Notes: generated from the sequence alone by a model not told the origin. A stretch of 49,452 nucleotides of DNA from an uncultured Ruminiclostridium sp. (GCA_947627695.1 CANQXF010000017.1:1-49452); one strand, 5' to 3'; numbered from the stretch's first letter, positions 8,335 to 17,341 are shown. Made by a program: numbers and translations.

Positions 8335-10233
8335 ATGGAAAGCGTATCCCAGACCGCCTACCGTTCCCAGGGCTTTATCGGAAAATACCAAAGGCTGATA
8401 AAGGACGTAGTCATACCCTATCAGTACAGCGTTTTGTGCGACAAGGCGCCAGATGCCGAAAAAAGTCACGTTATAGCGAATTTTGTCAATGCGGGGAAAG
8501 CCCTGCGGGGAGAGGACACAGGGGACGGATTTTACGGTATGGTATTTCAGGACAGCGACGCGGCGAAGTGGCTGGAGGCGGCCGCATATTCGCTGGCGCT
8601 CTTTCCCGATGAGGAACTGGAAAGGACCGCAGATGAGCTTATTGAGATAATCGCTGCCGCACAGGACGAGGACGGATATCTTGACACGTACTTCACCATA
8701 AAGGACAGAGAAAAGCGCTGGACGAACCTGCTGGAGGCGCACGAGCTTTACTGTGCAGGGCATATGATGGAGGCGGCTGTCGCTTACAGGGAATCCACGG
8801 GAAAGGACATACTGCTTAAGGTAATGCTGAAAAACGTTCAGCATATCTACGATATTTTCATCACGCAAAAGCACGGCGGCGTTCCCGGTCACCCAGAGGT
8901 GGAGCTTGCCCTGCTGAAAATGTACAGGGCGACAGGCGAGAAAAAGTGCCTCCGACTTGCGGAATATTTTATAGACCAGCGGGGCAAAGATACCGATTTT
9001 TACAAAAGAGAGGCTGAAAAGCGGGACTGGACAGTGTGGGGCTCCGACCCCGCCGACAACGAATACAGACAGTGTGACAGACCTGTCCGTGAGCAGACCG
9101 ACGCCGTGGGACACGCAGTGCGTGCGGTATATCTTTACACGGGAATGGCGGAGCTTGCCGCAGAAAGCGGGGACAAGGAGCTGCTTGCCGCTTGCCGCCG
9201 CCTTTGGGACAGCATTGTGAAACGGCGTATGTATTTGACAGGCGGGATAGGTTCGACTGTTCACGGAGAGGCGTTCAGCGTGGACTACGACCTGCCGCCC
9301 GACACCGCCTACTGCGAGACCTGCGCATCGATAGGACTTATGTTTTTCGCTCTCGCTATGCTGAAAAATGAGGTGAAGGGCGAATACGCCGATATAATGG
9401 AAAGAGCCTTTTACAATACTGTTTTAGCGGGAATACAGCTTGACGGGAAGCGGTTTTTCTACGTCAATCCACTTGAAGTTATCCCCGGTATTTCGGGAGT
9501 TTCCCCCACTCACCGCCACGACCTGCCTCAGCGCCCCAAGTGGTACGCCTGCGCCTGCTGTCCTCCCAATGCGGCAAGGCTTATTTCCTCCTTTGGAAAA
9601 TACGCCTACGGCGAGGACGAAAGCACGATGTTCTGCCACCTTTTTGCCGCAGGGAGCGTGGATTTCAAGAACGGCGGGAAGATAGCCTGTGAAACGGGCT
9701 ATCCCTATGAGCTTACGGTGAATTACACGGTGGCAAAGGGCGGGAAAACGCTTGCTGTGAGGATACCCAGCTGGAGCAAGGTGTTTTCGGTGACGAAAAA
9801 CGGCGGGCAGATAAGCCTTGCTCCGAAAAACGGATATATTTACCTTGAGGTTTCCGACGGCGACAGGATAACGCTGACGCTTGACAGCTCGCCCCGCTTT
9901 ATCTACCCATCTGCAAAGCTCCACGATATAAGCGGAATGGTCGCTCTTGCTAGAGGGCCGCTGGTGTACTGCTTTGAGGGGGTGGACAACGGCGGCGGCG
10001 TGGTTTCGCTGTCCCTTGACACGGAGGGAGAGGTGAGCGTTCAGCCGTATGACGAGGGGCTTCTTGGCGGAACTGTCAGGATAAATGTAAGCGCCTTGAA
10101 AACGGAGGATATCGACGGGCTTTACAGCGAGGACGCTCCCAAGAGGACGCCTGTCACTGCCGTCGCAGTGCCATACTTCACCTGGGGCAACCGAGGGGAA
10201 AATCAGATGAGAGTGTGGATAAACAGGGCATAA
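8335..10233 (+). CDS. GH127 (DUF1680) beta-L-arabinofuranosidase-like enzyme
   Basis: A 632-residue glycoside hydrolase. The alpha/alpha barrel includes 'AAQDEDGYLDTYF' and 'HELYCAGHMMEAAVAY', typical of the DUF1680/GH127 family. The cysteine zinc-site motifs are present: 'YCETCAS' (Glu328, Cys330) and 'ACACCPPNAARL' (Cys408, Cys409). In characterised GH127 enzymes such residues bind Zn and one Cys is the nucleophile. There is no signal peptide, so it should act on imported oligosaccharides. Start chosen at 8335 because GAGGAG precedes it; an in-frame ATG at 8263 lies inside the promoter. Substrate specificity (L-arabinofuranose) is inferred from the family. Confidence 0.9.
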   Translation: MESVSQTAYRSQGFIGKYQRLIKDVVIPYQYSVLCDKAPDAEKSHVIANFVNAGKALRGEDTGDGFYGMVFQDSDAAKWLEAAAYSLALFPDEELERTADELIEIIAAAQDEDGYLDTYFTIKDREKRWTNLLEAHELYCAGHMMEAAVAYRESTGKDILLKVMLKNVQHIYDIFITQKHGGVPGHPEVELALLKMYRATGEKKCLRLAEYFIDQRGKDTDFYKREAEKRDWTVWGSDPADNEYRQCDRPVREQTDAVGHAVRAVYLYTGMAELAAESGDKELLAACRRLWDSIVKRRMYLTGGIGSTVHGEAFSVDYDLPPDTAYCETCASIGLMFFALAMLKNEVKGEYADIMERAFYNTVLAGIQLDGKRFFYVNPLEVIPGISGVSPTHRHDLPQRPKWYACACCPPNAARLISSFGKYAYGEDESTMFCHLFAAGSVDFKNGGKIACETGYPYELTVNYTVAKGGKTLAVRIPSWSKVFSVTKNGGQISLAPKNGYIYLEVSDGDRITLTLDSSPRFIYPSAKLHDISGMVALARGPLVYCFEGVDNGGGVVSLSLDTEGEVSVQPYDEGLLGGTVRINVSALKTEDIDGLYSEDAPKRTPVTAVAVPYFTWGNRGENQMRVWINRA

Positions 10234-10236
10234 GTG

Positions 10237-10265
10237 TTGACAATACCGAGGTAATATGATATATT
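10237..10265 (+). promoter_or_regulatory. Sigma-A promoter of the leader peptide/RNHCP unit
   Basis: TTGACA (10237-10242), 17-base spacer and TATATT (10260-10265), beginning 3 bases after the GH127 stop. A ~175-base leader lies between it and the RNHCP start. Within it a weak hairpin ACGGT/ACCGT (10301-10316) followed by six Ts (10321-10326) may slow or stop RNA polymerase. Confidence 0.75.
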
Positions 10266-10343
10266 TTAGTTATCAACAGGAAAGGAGGCTTACAGGACGA
10301 ACGGTCATTAAACCGTAAAATTTTTTGAAAAGGAGGGTTCTTT

Positions 10344-10382
10344 TTGAAACACAAGAACGAAAACACGGTGATAGCAGTTTAA
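10344..10382 (+). CDS. 12-codon leader peptide upstream of RNHCP gene
   Basis: A TTG start has a near-perfect Shine-Dalgarno (AAAAGGAGGG, 10328-10337) six bases upstream. It opens a frame encoding MKHKNENTVIAV and ending TAA at 10380-10382. The stop falls inside the first arm of a hairpin (10373-10380 with 10420-10427). Short, well-initiated frames ending in a leader hairpin are typical of translational attenuators of ribosome-targeting drug response genes. The start codon is TTG, which slightly lowers confidence. Confidence 0.65.
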   Translation: MKHKNENTVIAV

Positions 10383-10438
10383 GCGGGAGGTTTGAACTGT
10401 CTTACCTCCCCCAGTCATAAAACTGCTGTTACGGGAGG
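10373..10438 (+). promoter_or_regulatory. Alternative hairpins covering the RNHCP ribosome-binding site
   Basis: AGCAGTTT (10373-10380) pairs with AAACTGCT (10420-10427). Inside it GGGAGGT (10385-10391) pairs with ACCTCCC (10404-10410). The same CCTCCC can instead pair with the gene's own Shine-Dalgarno GGGAGG (10433-10438). These pairings are mutually exclusive, so ribosome position on the leader peptide could decide access to the RNHCP start. The direction of control is not obvious from sequence. Confidence 0.6.
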
Positions 10439-10447
10439 AATCACTCT

Positions 10448-10873
10448 ATGAACCGCGAAAACAAGCGGAAAAGCTATCAGAAAGGTTATTATAAAAACCA
10501 CCCCTGCGACGATGTGTTCGTCTGCGCAGTATGCGGCAGAACAGTCGTTGCGGAAGGCTCAGGCGTAAATCACCGCAACCACTGTCCCAACTGCCTTTCA
10601 AGCCTGCATCTTGACGATCAGGCGGGCGACAGGGAGGCGGACTGCGGCGGGATAATGGACCCTGTTGCGGTATGGGTAAGAAAAAACGGCGAGTGGGCGA
10701 TAATCCACCGCTGCCGCCGCTGCGGAAAGCTTTCAAGCAACTGCGTCGCCGCTGACGACAATCCGATGAAGCTGATGTCGATAGCGCTGAAGCCGTTATG
10801 TCAGCCGCCTTTCCCCATTGAACGGATTGAGGAGCTGACAAGCCTTATGGCAGGGGACGGAAAAATAAAATAA
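10448..10873 (+). CDS. RNHCP-domain zinc protein
   Basis: A 141-residue protein with the family signature 'HRNHCPNCLSSLH' (Arg-Asn-His-Cys-Pro). It has paired cysteines 'CAVC', 'CPNC' and 'CRRC', consistent with zinc-binding knuckles. The basic N-terminus ('NRENKRKSYQKGYYKN') could bind nucleic acid. The molecular role of RNHCP proteins is not established to my knowledge. The leader peptide and alternative hairpins suggest a link to translation stress (inference). The start has GGGAGGA eight bases upstream. A terminator follows at 10887-10912. Confidence 0.85.
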   Translation: MNRENKRKSYQKGYYKNHPCDDVFVCAVCGRTVVAEGSGVNHRNHCPNCLSSLHLDDQAGDREADCGGIMDPVAVWVRKNGEWAIIHRCRRCGKLSSNCVAADDNPMKLMSIALKPLCQPPFPIERIEELTSLMAGDGKIK

Positions 10874-10886
10874 TAATCTCATAACT

Positions 10887-10912
10887 AAAAGGGACTAAAC
10901 AGTCCCTTTTTT
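10887..10912. terminator. Bidirectional intrinsic terminator
   Basis: AAAAGGGACT (10887-10896) pairs with AGTCCCTTTT (10901-10910), loop AAAC, with T-rich tails on both strands. It serves the RNHCP gene and the convergent GH27 operon. Confidence 0.9.
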
Positions 10913-10948
10913 GATTGCTATTAACTTACAGATCGCATATTTAAACGA

Positions 10949-12211
10949 TTATTTTATGTAAAACGCCTTTGCTCCGTGGCTTGCAAGGTTCACCTTTATC
11001 ATATCTGCGGCTGGGATATTTTCCCTGATCCAAAGCTCGGTGCATTGTGAAAATTCCTCTATCTCCAAGTCGGAAACAGGTATCTCCGCAGTCCCGCTAT
11101 TTTCGCCTGCGTTGAATATTGCCGCATAAGTTCCGCCCTCGGCGCTTGCCGCTGCCCACAAAATATACTCGTTCCCGCCAAGCTCTCTGCGCCACACCTG
11201 ATGAGAATGGCGGGCGTTTTTGTGCATTTTCAGAATATTTTCGTTGGTCAATAGGGCATAGGTGAAGTCGTCAAGCCCCTCCTGCATATCCCCGCCTATC
11301 ATAAGCGGAGAACGGAAAATGCTCCAGAGAGTCAGCATAGTCACCTGCTCGTCTTCGGTGAATTTCGTGCGGTTTTCCCTGCCGTAGTCCTGGAGTATCG
11401 CTCCCACAGGCAGCATATCCGCATCGGGGAAATGTCCGTTTCCCGTATGGACACACCATTTTTCCGCCCGTTCAAACATATTGTACAGCAAGTCCCACTT
11501 GTCCCAGAAATCGTCGGTTATCCTCCACATATTCGATACCTGCTTTAAAAGCTCCGCCTTTTCCAGAGGAGCAGGGCCGGGGGACAGGCTGAGTACCATA
11601 TCTCTGCCGCAGGCGTGAAGCGCTTCACTGAGCATTACAAGCTCATTTTCCGCAGAAGGAAATTCCCTTGCGATGTCGTCGCACTTTATAAAATCCACGC
11701 CCCAGGAGGCGTAAAGGCTGAAAATGCTGTCGTAGTATTCCCTTGCGCCCTCTTTGTCAGGGTCTACGCCGTACATATCCGTGTTCCACATACAAATGCT
11801 GTCGGTCCTTGCTATCTGCCTTGCGTTCTTGTCAGAGCCCAGAATGGGGCAGGCGGCGTGGACTGCCTGTCTCGGTATTCCTCTCATAATATGAATGCCG
11901 AATTTCAGCCCCAGGGAATGAACGTACTGCGCAAGGGGAGCAAAGCCCTTTCCTCCCGCCGAGGAGGGAAAACGGTTCTCTGCGGGGATAAGCCGTGAAT
12001 ATTCGTCCATACAAAGAGGGGTAAATGGGTGGTACTCGTGGCTGTCCGCTTCGGCGGAGGACCACTGAATGTCCACCACAACGTATTCCCAGCCGTATTT
12101 TTTCAGATTTTTCGCCATATATTCGGCGTTTTTGCGAACGGTGTCCTCATTCACCGACGCTCCCCAGCAGTCCCAGCTGTTCCAGCCCATAGGTGCAGTT
12201 TTAAGCTCCAT
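10949..12211 (-). CDS. GH27-family alpha-galactosidase-like enzyme
   Basis: A 420-residue clan GH-D enzyme. The barrel opens with 'APMGWNSWDCWG', the GH27 hallmark. The predicted nucleophile is in 'GVDFIKCDD' (Asp178), and the acid/base is near 'MWRITDDFWDKW' (Asp233/234). The C-terminal beta domain is present. No signal peptide is seen, so it acts in the cytoplasm. The usual substrate is alpha-galactosides; related members cleave alpha-N-acetylgalactosamine or beta-L-arabinopyranose, so specificity is open. It is the last gene of the lipoprotein operon: 24 bases after the preceding stop, with GGAGGA upstream. Confidence 0.88.
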   Translation of the reverse strand: MELKTAPMGWNSWDCWGASVNEDTVRKNAEYMAKNLKKYGWEYVVVDIQWSSAEADSHEYHPFTPLCMDEYSRLIPAENRFPSSAGGKGFAPLAQYVHSLGLKFGIHIMRGIPRQAVHAACPILGSDKNARQIARTDSICMWNTDMYGVDPDKEGAREYYDSIFSLYASWGVDFIKCDDIAREFPSAENELVMLSEALHACGRDMVLSLSPGPAPLEKAELLKQVSNMWRITDDFWDKWDLLYNMFERAEKWCVHTGNGHFPDADMLPVGAILQDYGRENRTKFTEDEQVTMLTLWSIFRSPLMIGGDMQEGLDDFTYALLTNENILKMHKNARHSHQVWRRELGGNEYILWAAASAEGGTYAAIFNAGENSGTAEIPVSDLEIEEFSQCTELWIRENIPAADMIKVNLASHGAKAFYIK

Positions 12212-12235
12212 AGTATTCCTCCGTTTTTGTAAATT

Positions 12236-13819
12236 TTATTTTTCTGTTATATAAAACAGGTCGTCGTATTCTGTGTAGGTCTGCACGTCAACCGCGGTTA
12301 TCTCTCCCGAATGGGGGTGGTACCAGAACCAATTGCCGCTATCGTCCGCCCAGATGAAAGGCGGGGCGGTGTGAAGCAATCTCTCACATTCCGCACATTC
12401 GTATGAGTCGGAAAAATCCTCGTCGGGAAAGCAGATTTGCAGTGAATTTCGTTCTTCCCCGTTGATAAGCCGCAGTCTGCTCATACCGTTGTTGTATGAA
12501 AACAGCTTTTCTGCGGTCATTACACCGAAATTCAGCTTGTACAGCGTATCCTTTGTTTTCAGCAAGTCAAGATTCTCAAACCTGTATATTGATGTGTCCT
12601 CGTCTGTCGTCAGACCGTCAAAGGTCTTTGTCGTCTTTTGCCGGAAGAAATACGCCATAAGACTGTTCCCGTCGGAAAAAGCCGCTTTTAAATCGTCGGA
12701 AAACAAAATGCTGAGCGTTCCCTCTGCGGTCTTATATATGGTTTTCACCGTTCCGTCGTTTATGTTTACCGTCTGAAGGCGCTCGCCGCTGTCGTCCCTT
12801 ACTATCGCCGTGATATTGCCCGAATCATCAGCGTCTATCACGTTGTCCAGCAAGACTGTGCTTTCCTCGGTGCGCCTGTTGTACACCAAAAGCTGAGCCT
12901 TTTCAAGGGCGCTGTTTTCAAAAGCGCCTGAGGGTATCTGAAGATGATATTCCCTATCGAAAATATAGCTGTCGTCGACTTTGCCGCTTTCATCAGGGAA
13001 AAACCTCCAACGAAGCTCGCTTACGCTGTAAAAGGGGTAATAAACGCTTTCAAAATCAATATACTGATTTGTTCCCGAATGAGGGTGGAACCAGTAGTAG
13101 CGGCCGCTGTCGTTTTCCCACAGCACGCCTGAGGCGCCGCACTCCTCGCAGTAAAAGGGGTCGTCAACGCCGCTTTGCGCTCTTTCCATAGCAAAGTCAT
13201 AGCCGCTTTTTATATCGCTTATGCCGTTTGGGCTTTCAAAATGACGGATTATCTTCCCCTGAACTCCGTCCAGAACGTAGCAAGTGTTCCCCGCCTTGAA
13301 AAAGAGAAAGTCGTTTTTCTCCGCCGTGCCTGACCCGATACTGTCAGTCCCCACCAGCAGGTCTATTTCTCCCTCCTTGCAGGTGAAATCCTCCGTTTCT
13401 CCCGTGGTCTTGTCTGCTCTTATCAGCTTTGTTCTGTCCTCGGAAAGGCAGTAAACGTAGCGGAAGCTGCCGCTTTGATCTCTGCTTTGGAACAGCCCCG
13501 TTTCCCTGTCCACTCTTTGAGGAATAAGCAGGGTCAGCTTGCTGTTTGTAGGGTCGAGCCTTTTCTGATACAAATAAACGTAACCGGGGATACAGTTTTC
13601 TTCTCCTATAACTTCGGCGTATTCACGGAATTTTTCATCGTCCTTTTCGGGCATTATCACGGGGGAAAAATCAACTGTCTGCGCTCTGTCGTCGGTGATT
13701 ATCAGATTTGGGTCGGGTATCACTATCTCCCCGCCGTAATTCTCGCAGGAGGAAAAAAGCAGGCATATCCCCGCCGCGAGTAGGGCAGGCATAAAAAGCT
13801 TCTCATTTTTTCGCCACAT
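12236..13819 (-). CDS. Paralogous lipoprotein 3 of 3, with repeated CxxC/HPHS motif
   Basis: A 527-residue predicted lipoprotein of unknown function. A signal peptide with lipobox 'FSSC' is followed by 'ENYGGEIVIPDPNLIITDD', shared with its two upstream paralogs. Two copies of an unusual motif occur: 'FYCEECGASGVLWENDSGR' followed by 'YYWFHPHSG' mid-protein, and 'YECAECERLL' followed by 'NWFWYHPHSG' near the C-terminus. Each has two Cys and two His, so metal binding is plausible. The N-terminus overlaps the upstream gene by 17 bases; the start is uncertain because the clean ATGA junction lies in another frame. It may form a beta-propeller-like receptor. I do not recognise a named family. Confidence 0.8.
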   Translation of the reverse strand: MWRKNEKLFMPALLAAGICLLFSSCENYGGEIVIPDPNLIITDDRAQTVDFSPVIMPEKDDEKFREYAEVIGEENCIPGYVYLYQKRLDPTNSKLTLLIPQRVDRETGLFQSRDQSGSFRYVYCLSEDRTKLIRADKTTGETEDFTCKEGEIDLLVGTDSIGSGTAEKNDFLFFKAGNTCYVLDGVQGKIIRHFESPNGISDIKSGYDFAMERAQSGVDDPFYCEECGASGVLWENDSGRYYWFHPHSGTNQYIDFESVYYPFYSVSELRWRFFPDESGKVDDSYIFDREYHLQIPSGAFENSALEKAQLLVYNRRTEESTVLLDNVIDADDSGNITAIVRDDSGERLQTVNINDGTVKTIYKTAEGTLSILFSDDLKAAFSDGNSLMAYFFRQKTTKTFDGLTTDEDTSIYRFENLDLLKTKDTLYKLNFGVMTAEKLFSYNNGMSRLRLINGEERNSLQICFPDEDFSDSYECAECERLLHTAPPFIWADDSGNWFWYHPHSGEITAVDVQTYTEYDDLFYITEK

Positions 13820-15440
13820 ATTCTATATCCACCGTCCCGTTTGTCGCATAGGAGGCGGCGACGTCCTTTCTTTCCACTATCCTTACCTCCTCCTGCTCGT
13901 GGGAATGAGGGTGATACCAGAAGCAGTTTCCGTTTTCGTCCTCCCATACAAAATAATTTTCCTGCTGTACGCATTCATCGCAAATATATGCGTCGCTGAA
14001 ATCGTCAAAGGGGAAATACTCCGAATACGACAGGTCGGCGGGATCGCTGTTCAGTATCATACCAAAAGGATATGAATATATCCCTGACAAGCCGTTTGGC
14101 AGATCGAACAGCTTTTCGCCGTTCATATCCAGCAGCTCGTGGTTTACCCTCATCACGTCGCAGGCGTCCAGGTGGAAAAACTCAAAGCTGTCGTCAGGAT
14201 CAAGCAGGAGCAGGTCCTCTTCTCCTTTTAAACCAAAGCTGAATATCTTGTTCCCGTCCTGATATATCGCGTTTTCGCCGTATTTCAGCACCTTGATGTT
14301 GCCGCTTTGCGCAGTATATTTCGTTTCGTAATAGCCCGTCTTGGCGTCTACCTCCAGTATGAGAGTATTTGTGTCGTTCACTAACGCTATTATATTCCCG
14401 TTTTCATTCGTGCAGGCGTATATGATATTGTCCAGCAGCAGCTTTCTTTCTCCCGTTTCGGCGTTTTCAACGTAAAGCTCCGCCTTTTCAAAATTCTGGA
14501 AGCTGAAGTTGTACTCCGAGGGGTAGTCAAAATATCCGTAATAGCCGTCGTCGCTGACCACGGCGTACAAGTATCCGTCTTCAAGGAAAAAGTCGTTAAA
14601 ATTGTCATACCCCTCAAGACTGCTCATCATAAACCGCCATAAAAATTTATACGAGGCGTTGAAGGGATAGTAAATGCTTTGAAAGTCCAGCGGCTGATTT
14701 TCTCCCGAATGAGGGTGATACCAGTAATACTGCCCGCCGTTATCGCACCACAAAACTCCCGACGCGCCGCATTCCTCGCAGATGTAAGCGTTGCTGACGC
14801 CTTTATTATACCTTTCGCTTGCAAAGTCATAGCCGCTTTTTACGTCGCTTATGCCGTTTTCGCTCTCAAAATGCTGAAGAATTACGCCCTGAACTCCGTC
14901 GATGATATAGCAGTTATCCCCCGCACGGAAGAAAAGATAGTCGTTCTTCTCAGCTTCGGGCAGGTCCACGTTGTCCGTGCCTGTCACCATATCTATCGTT
15001 CCCCCATCGCAGGTAAATTCGCTCACGTCGCCTGTTACCTTGTCCGCCTTTATCAGCTTCGTCCTGTCCTCGGAAAGACAGTAAACATAACGAAAGCTGT
15101 GGTCGTTCTCGCTCTGACCTCGGCTTTGGAACAGCCCCGTTTCCCTGTCCACTCTTTGAGGAATGAGAATGGTAAGCTTGCTTTTTGTGGGGTCGAGCCT
15201 TTTGTGATACAAATAAACATAGCCGGGGATACATTTTTCTTCACCTATGACTTCGGCGTATTCCCGGAATTTTTCATCGTCCTTTTCGGGCATTATTATG
15301 GGGGAAAATTCGGATATCTCCGTCACGTCATCTGTGATTATCAGGTCGGGGTCGGGTATCACTATCTCCCCGCCGTAATTTGAGCAGGAGGACAAAAGCA
15401 AACACACCGCCGATATAAGCAGAATAAGCTTTTTCATCAT
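13803..15440 (-). CDS. Paralogous lipoprotein 2 of 3, with repeated CxxC/HPHS motif
   Basis: A 545-residue predicted lipoprotein with signal peptide and lipobox 'LSSC'. It is the closest relative of the 12236-13819 product: both share 'SPIIMPEKDDEKFREYAEVI'-type text and 'LDPTKSKLTILIPQRVDRET' (one word changed in the other). Both CxxC/HPHS copies are present ('YICEECGASGVLW' with 'YYWYHPHSG'; 'YICDECVQQ' with 'CFWYHPHSH'). The start codon overlaps the stop of the first paralog by four bases (ATGA), indicating translational coupling. It is probably a cell-surface protein anchored to the outer leaflet of the membrane. Function unknown. Confidence 0.82.
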   Translation of the reverse strand: MMKKLILLISAVCLLLSSCSNYGGEIVIPDPDLIITDDVTEISEFSPIIMPEKDDEKFREYAEVIGEEKCIPGYVYLYHKRLDPTKSKLTILIPQRVDRETGLFQSRGQSENDHSFRYVYCLSEDRTKLIKADKVTGDVSEFTCDGGTIDMVTGTDNVDLPEAEKNDYLFFRAGDNCYIIDGVQGVILQHFESENGISDVKSGYDFASERYNKGVSNAYICEECGASGVLWCDNGGQYYWYHPHSGENQPLDFQSIYYPFNASYKFLWRFMMSSLEGYDNFNDFFLEDGYLYAVVSDDGYYGYFDYPSEYNFSFQNFEKAELYVENAETGERKLLLDNIIYACTNENGNIIALVNDTNTLILEVDAKTGYYETKYTAQSGNIKVLKYGENAIYQDGNKIFSFGLKGEEDLLLLDPDDSFEFFHLDACDVMRVNHELLDMNGEKLFDLPNGLSGIYSYPFGMILNSDPADLSYSEYFPFDDFSDAYICDECVQQENYFVWEDENGNCFWYHPHSHEQEEVRIVERKDVAASYATNGTVDIEYVAKK

Positions 15441-17074
15441 TTTTTCTCCCTCACATATTCAACGTCAAGCAATTGACCGTCGGGAAGAACGCCGTGCTTT
15501 ACCACGGAAAGAACGGGCGTCTGCTCCCGTGAATGGAAGTGATACCATGACCAATTCCCCTTTTCGTCCTCCCAGATGAAATATTCAAAATATTCGCTAT
15601 GCTCCGCACAGTCATCGCAGTAATATGCGTCGCTGAGATCCTCTTCGGGAAAATACTCCGAATAGGAAAGCTCTGCGGGATCCATACCGTAAAGAGAGCC
15701 GTAGGGCTTTGTCCTTATCTCACTTACCCCGTCGGGAACGGCAAACAGCAGCTGCGTTTCCAGAGTCGGAATATGCATAGTGAAAAGTTCATTGTTCACC
15801 TGCAAAAGCATATCGTGGTTTGTATATGCAAAATCCTTCAGCTTGTCGTTTTGGTCAAAGCTAAGAGTTCTGATCACACTGTCTTTGGAATTGCTGAAAA
15901 CGACAAAGCTGTTTTTGTCCCTCAAAACATAGTACGATACTTCATCGGTATAAGAATTTGCGGAATATTCCAGACTTCCGCTTTCGGGAATATATGCGTC
16001 GCTTGATCTTCCTGTGCATACGTCGATTTTGACCAGTTTGTCCCCCTCGCCGTCTTTTACAAGGGCGAAAATATTTTTCTGCGTATCCTCCCAACCATAA
16101 GCTAAATTGTCCAGCAAAAGCGTTGCTTCGCCTGTTTCCCTGTCACGAAGATACAGCTCCGCCTTTTCAAAATTTTCCTCTTCAAAGGGCTGCGTTTCGG
16201 AACATGAAAAATATTCGTCGTTGTCATTGTCAGTCATATATTCGGCTTCCCCGCCTGTAACCTTAAATCTCCAGCAAAAGTCACTGTGCAGATAAAGCGG
16301 GTCGTAAAGGGCGGCGTAATCAACAGGCTGATTTTCTCCAAGGTGAGGGTGATACCAGTAATACTGCCCGCTGTCGTCCGCCCACAGCAATCCCGATATA
16401 TCACATTCCTCGCAGTAATAAGGCGAACGCACGCCAAGCTGTACTCTTTCCTCGGCAAACGTCTTTCCAACTTTAATGTCGGATATTCCGTTTTCGCTTT
16501 CCACTACCTGCGCTTTGGCGGCGGCGCTGTCCACGAATACCAGCCGACCTCCGTCCTTGAAAAAGATGTATTCGGTGCCGTGTACGGTGCCTTGCGATTT
16601 GTTAGAGGAAGCGTTGGTGAACATTTCTATCTCGTTTTCCGTGCAGGTATACACGTCAATTACCTGACCGCTGACCTTGTCCGCCGCGATAAGGCGCTTT
16701 TTGTCCTCCGACACGCAGTAAACGTACCTTTTCTCAGAGGTGGAGAAATATTCCTGATACAGCCCGATTTCACGGTCAACTCTTTCGTTCACCAAAAGCA
16801 GAAGCTTGCTCTTTTCAGGGTCAAGGCTCCTTTCCTGATAAAGATAAACGTAGCCCGGTATGCACCGTTCCTCGCCTATCATCTGTGCGTATTCAGAATA
16901 TTTCTCATCGTCCTTTTCGGGCATTATAAGAGGGACAAAGGAAGAAAATCTGATCACTTCCTCGTCGGTGGTTGTTATCTCAGGCTCGGGGATAATTATT
17001 TCCCCGCCGTAATTCCCACAGGCGGAAAAAAGCAGCATACAGCATACAGCCGCCGCAGCCGTTCTCAGCTTCAT
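15437..17074 (-). CDS. Paralogous lipoprotein 1 of 3, with repeated CxxC/HPHS motif
   Basis: A 545-residue predicted lipoprotein, first gene of the minus-strand operon driven by the promoter at 17106-17134. Lipobox 'FSAC' is followed by 'GNYGGEIIIPEPEITTTDEE'. It is the most divergent of the three. Motif copy one is 'YYCEECDISGLLWADDSGQ' with 'YYWYHPHLG'. Copy two is 'YYCDDCAEHSEYF' with 'WSWYHFHSR', where the Pro is lost. Three tandem paralogs with conserved Cys/His motifs suggest duplication with divergence, perhaps for different ligands. The GH27 gene at the operon end suggests a link to carbohydrate sensing or capture, but this is inference. Confidence 0.82.
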   Translation of the reverse strand: MKLRTAAAAVCCMLLFSACGNYGGEIIIPEPEITTTDEEVIRFSSFVPLIMPEKDDEKYSEYAQMIGEERCIPGYVYLYQERSLDPEKSKLLLLVNERVDREIGLYQEYFSTSEKRYVYCVSEDKKRLIAADKVSGQVIDVYTCTENEIEMFTNASSNKSQGTVHGTEYIFFKDGGRLVFVDSAAAKAQVVESENGISDIKVGKTFAEERVQLGVRSPYYCEECDISGLLWADDSGQYYWYHPHLGENQPVDYAALYDPLYLHSDFCWRFKVTGGEAEYMTDNDNDEYFSCSETQPFEEENFEKAELYLRDRETGEATLLLDNLAYGWEDTQKNIFALVKDGEGDKLVKIDVCTGRSSDAYIPESGSLEYSANSYTDEVSYYVLRDKNSFVVFSNSKDSVIRTLSFDQNDKLKDFAYTNHDMLLQVNNELFTMHIPTLETQLLFAVPDGVSEIRTKPYGSLYGMDPAELSYSEYFPEEDLSDAYYCDDCAEHSEYFEYFIWEDEKGNWSWYHFHSREQTPVLSVVKHGVLPDGQLLDVEYVREKK

Positions 17075-17105
17075 ACCCGCGCCCCCTTTGTTACTTTCTG
17101 CTTTA

Positions 17106-17134
17106 ATTATAAGGCGTTTTTGTTTTTATGTCAA
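17106..17134 (-). promoter_or_regulatory. Consensus sigma-A promoter of the lipoprotein-GH27 operon
   Basis: On the minus strand TTGACA (17134-17129) is separated by 17 bases from TATAAT (17111-17106), 32 bases before the first lipoprotein start. All three lipoprotein genes and GH27 can be read from it. Confidence 0.9.
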
Positions 17135-17341
17135 TATTTTTGCATTTATTGTAATCAAATTGTAACTTTTGAGAGGAGAAGATTTTTTCATATTAAAACT
17201 CCCGCAGAATGGAGCAGGCTGGCGCTGCTCAGGGCTGTGTAATGCTGAAAATAACGGGTATAACGTCCTCTCCCTGTCCCGCATATCATATTAGCGGGGA
17301 AGAAATTCCCCGCAATACAAAAATGAAAGGCGCGGCGTTGT

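Noticed and set aside
8209-9264. Long minus-strand frame opposite GH127, and similar long frames opposite dnaG and rpoD
   Set aside because: Antisense shadows of well-supported genes, without ribosome sites or recognisable domains.
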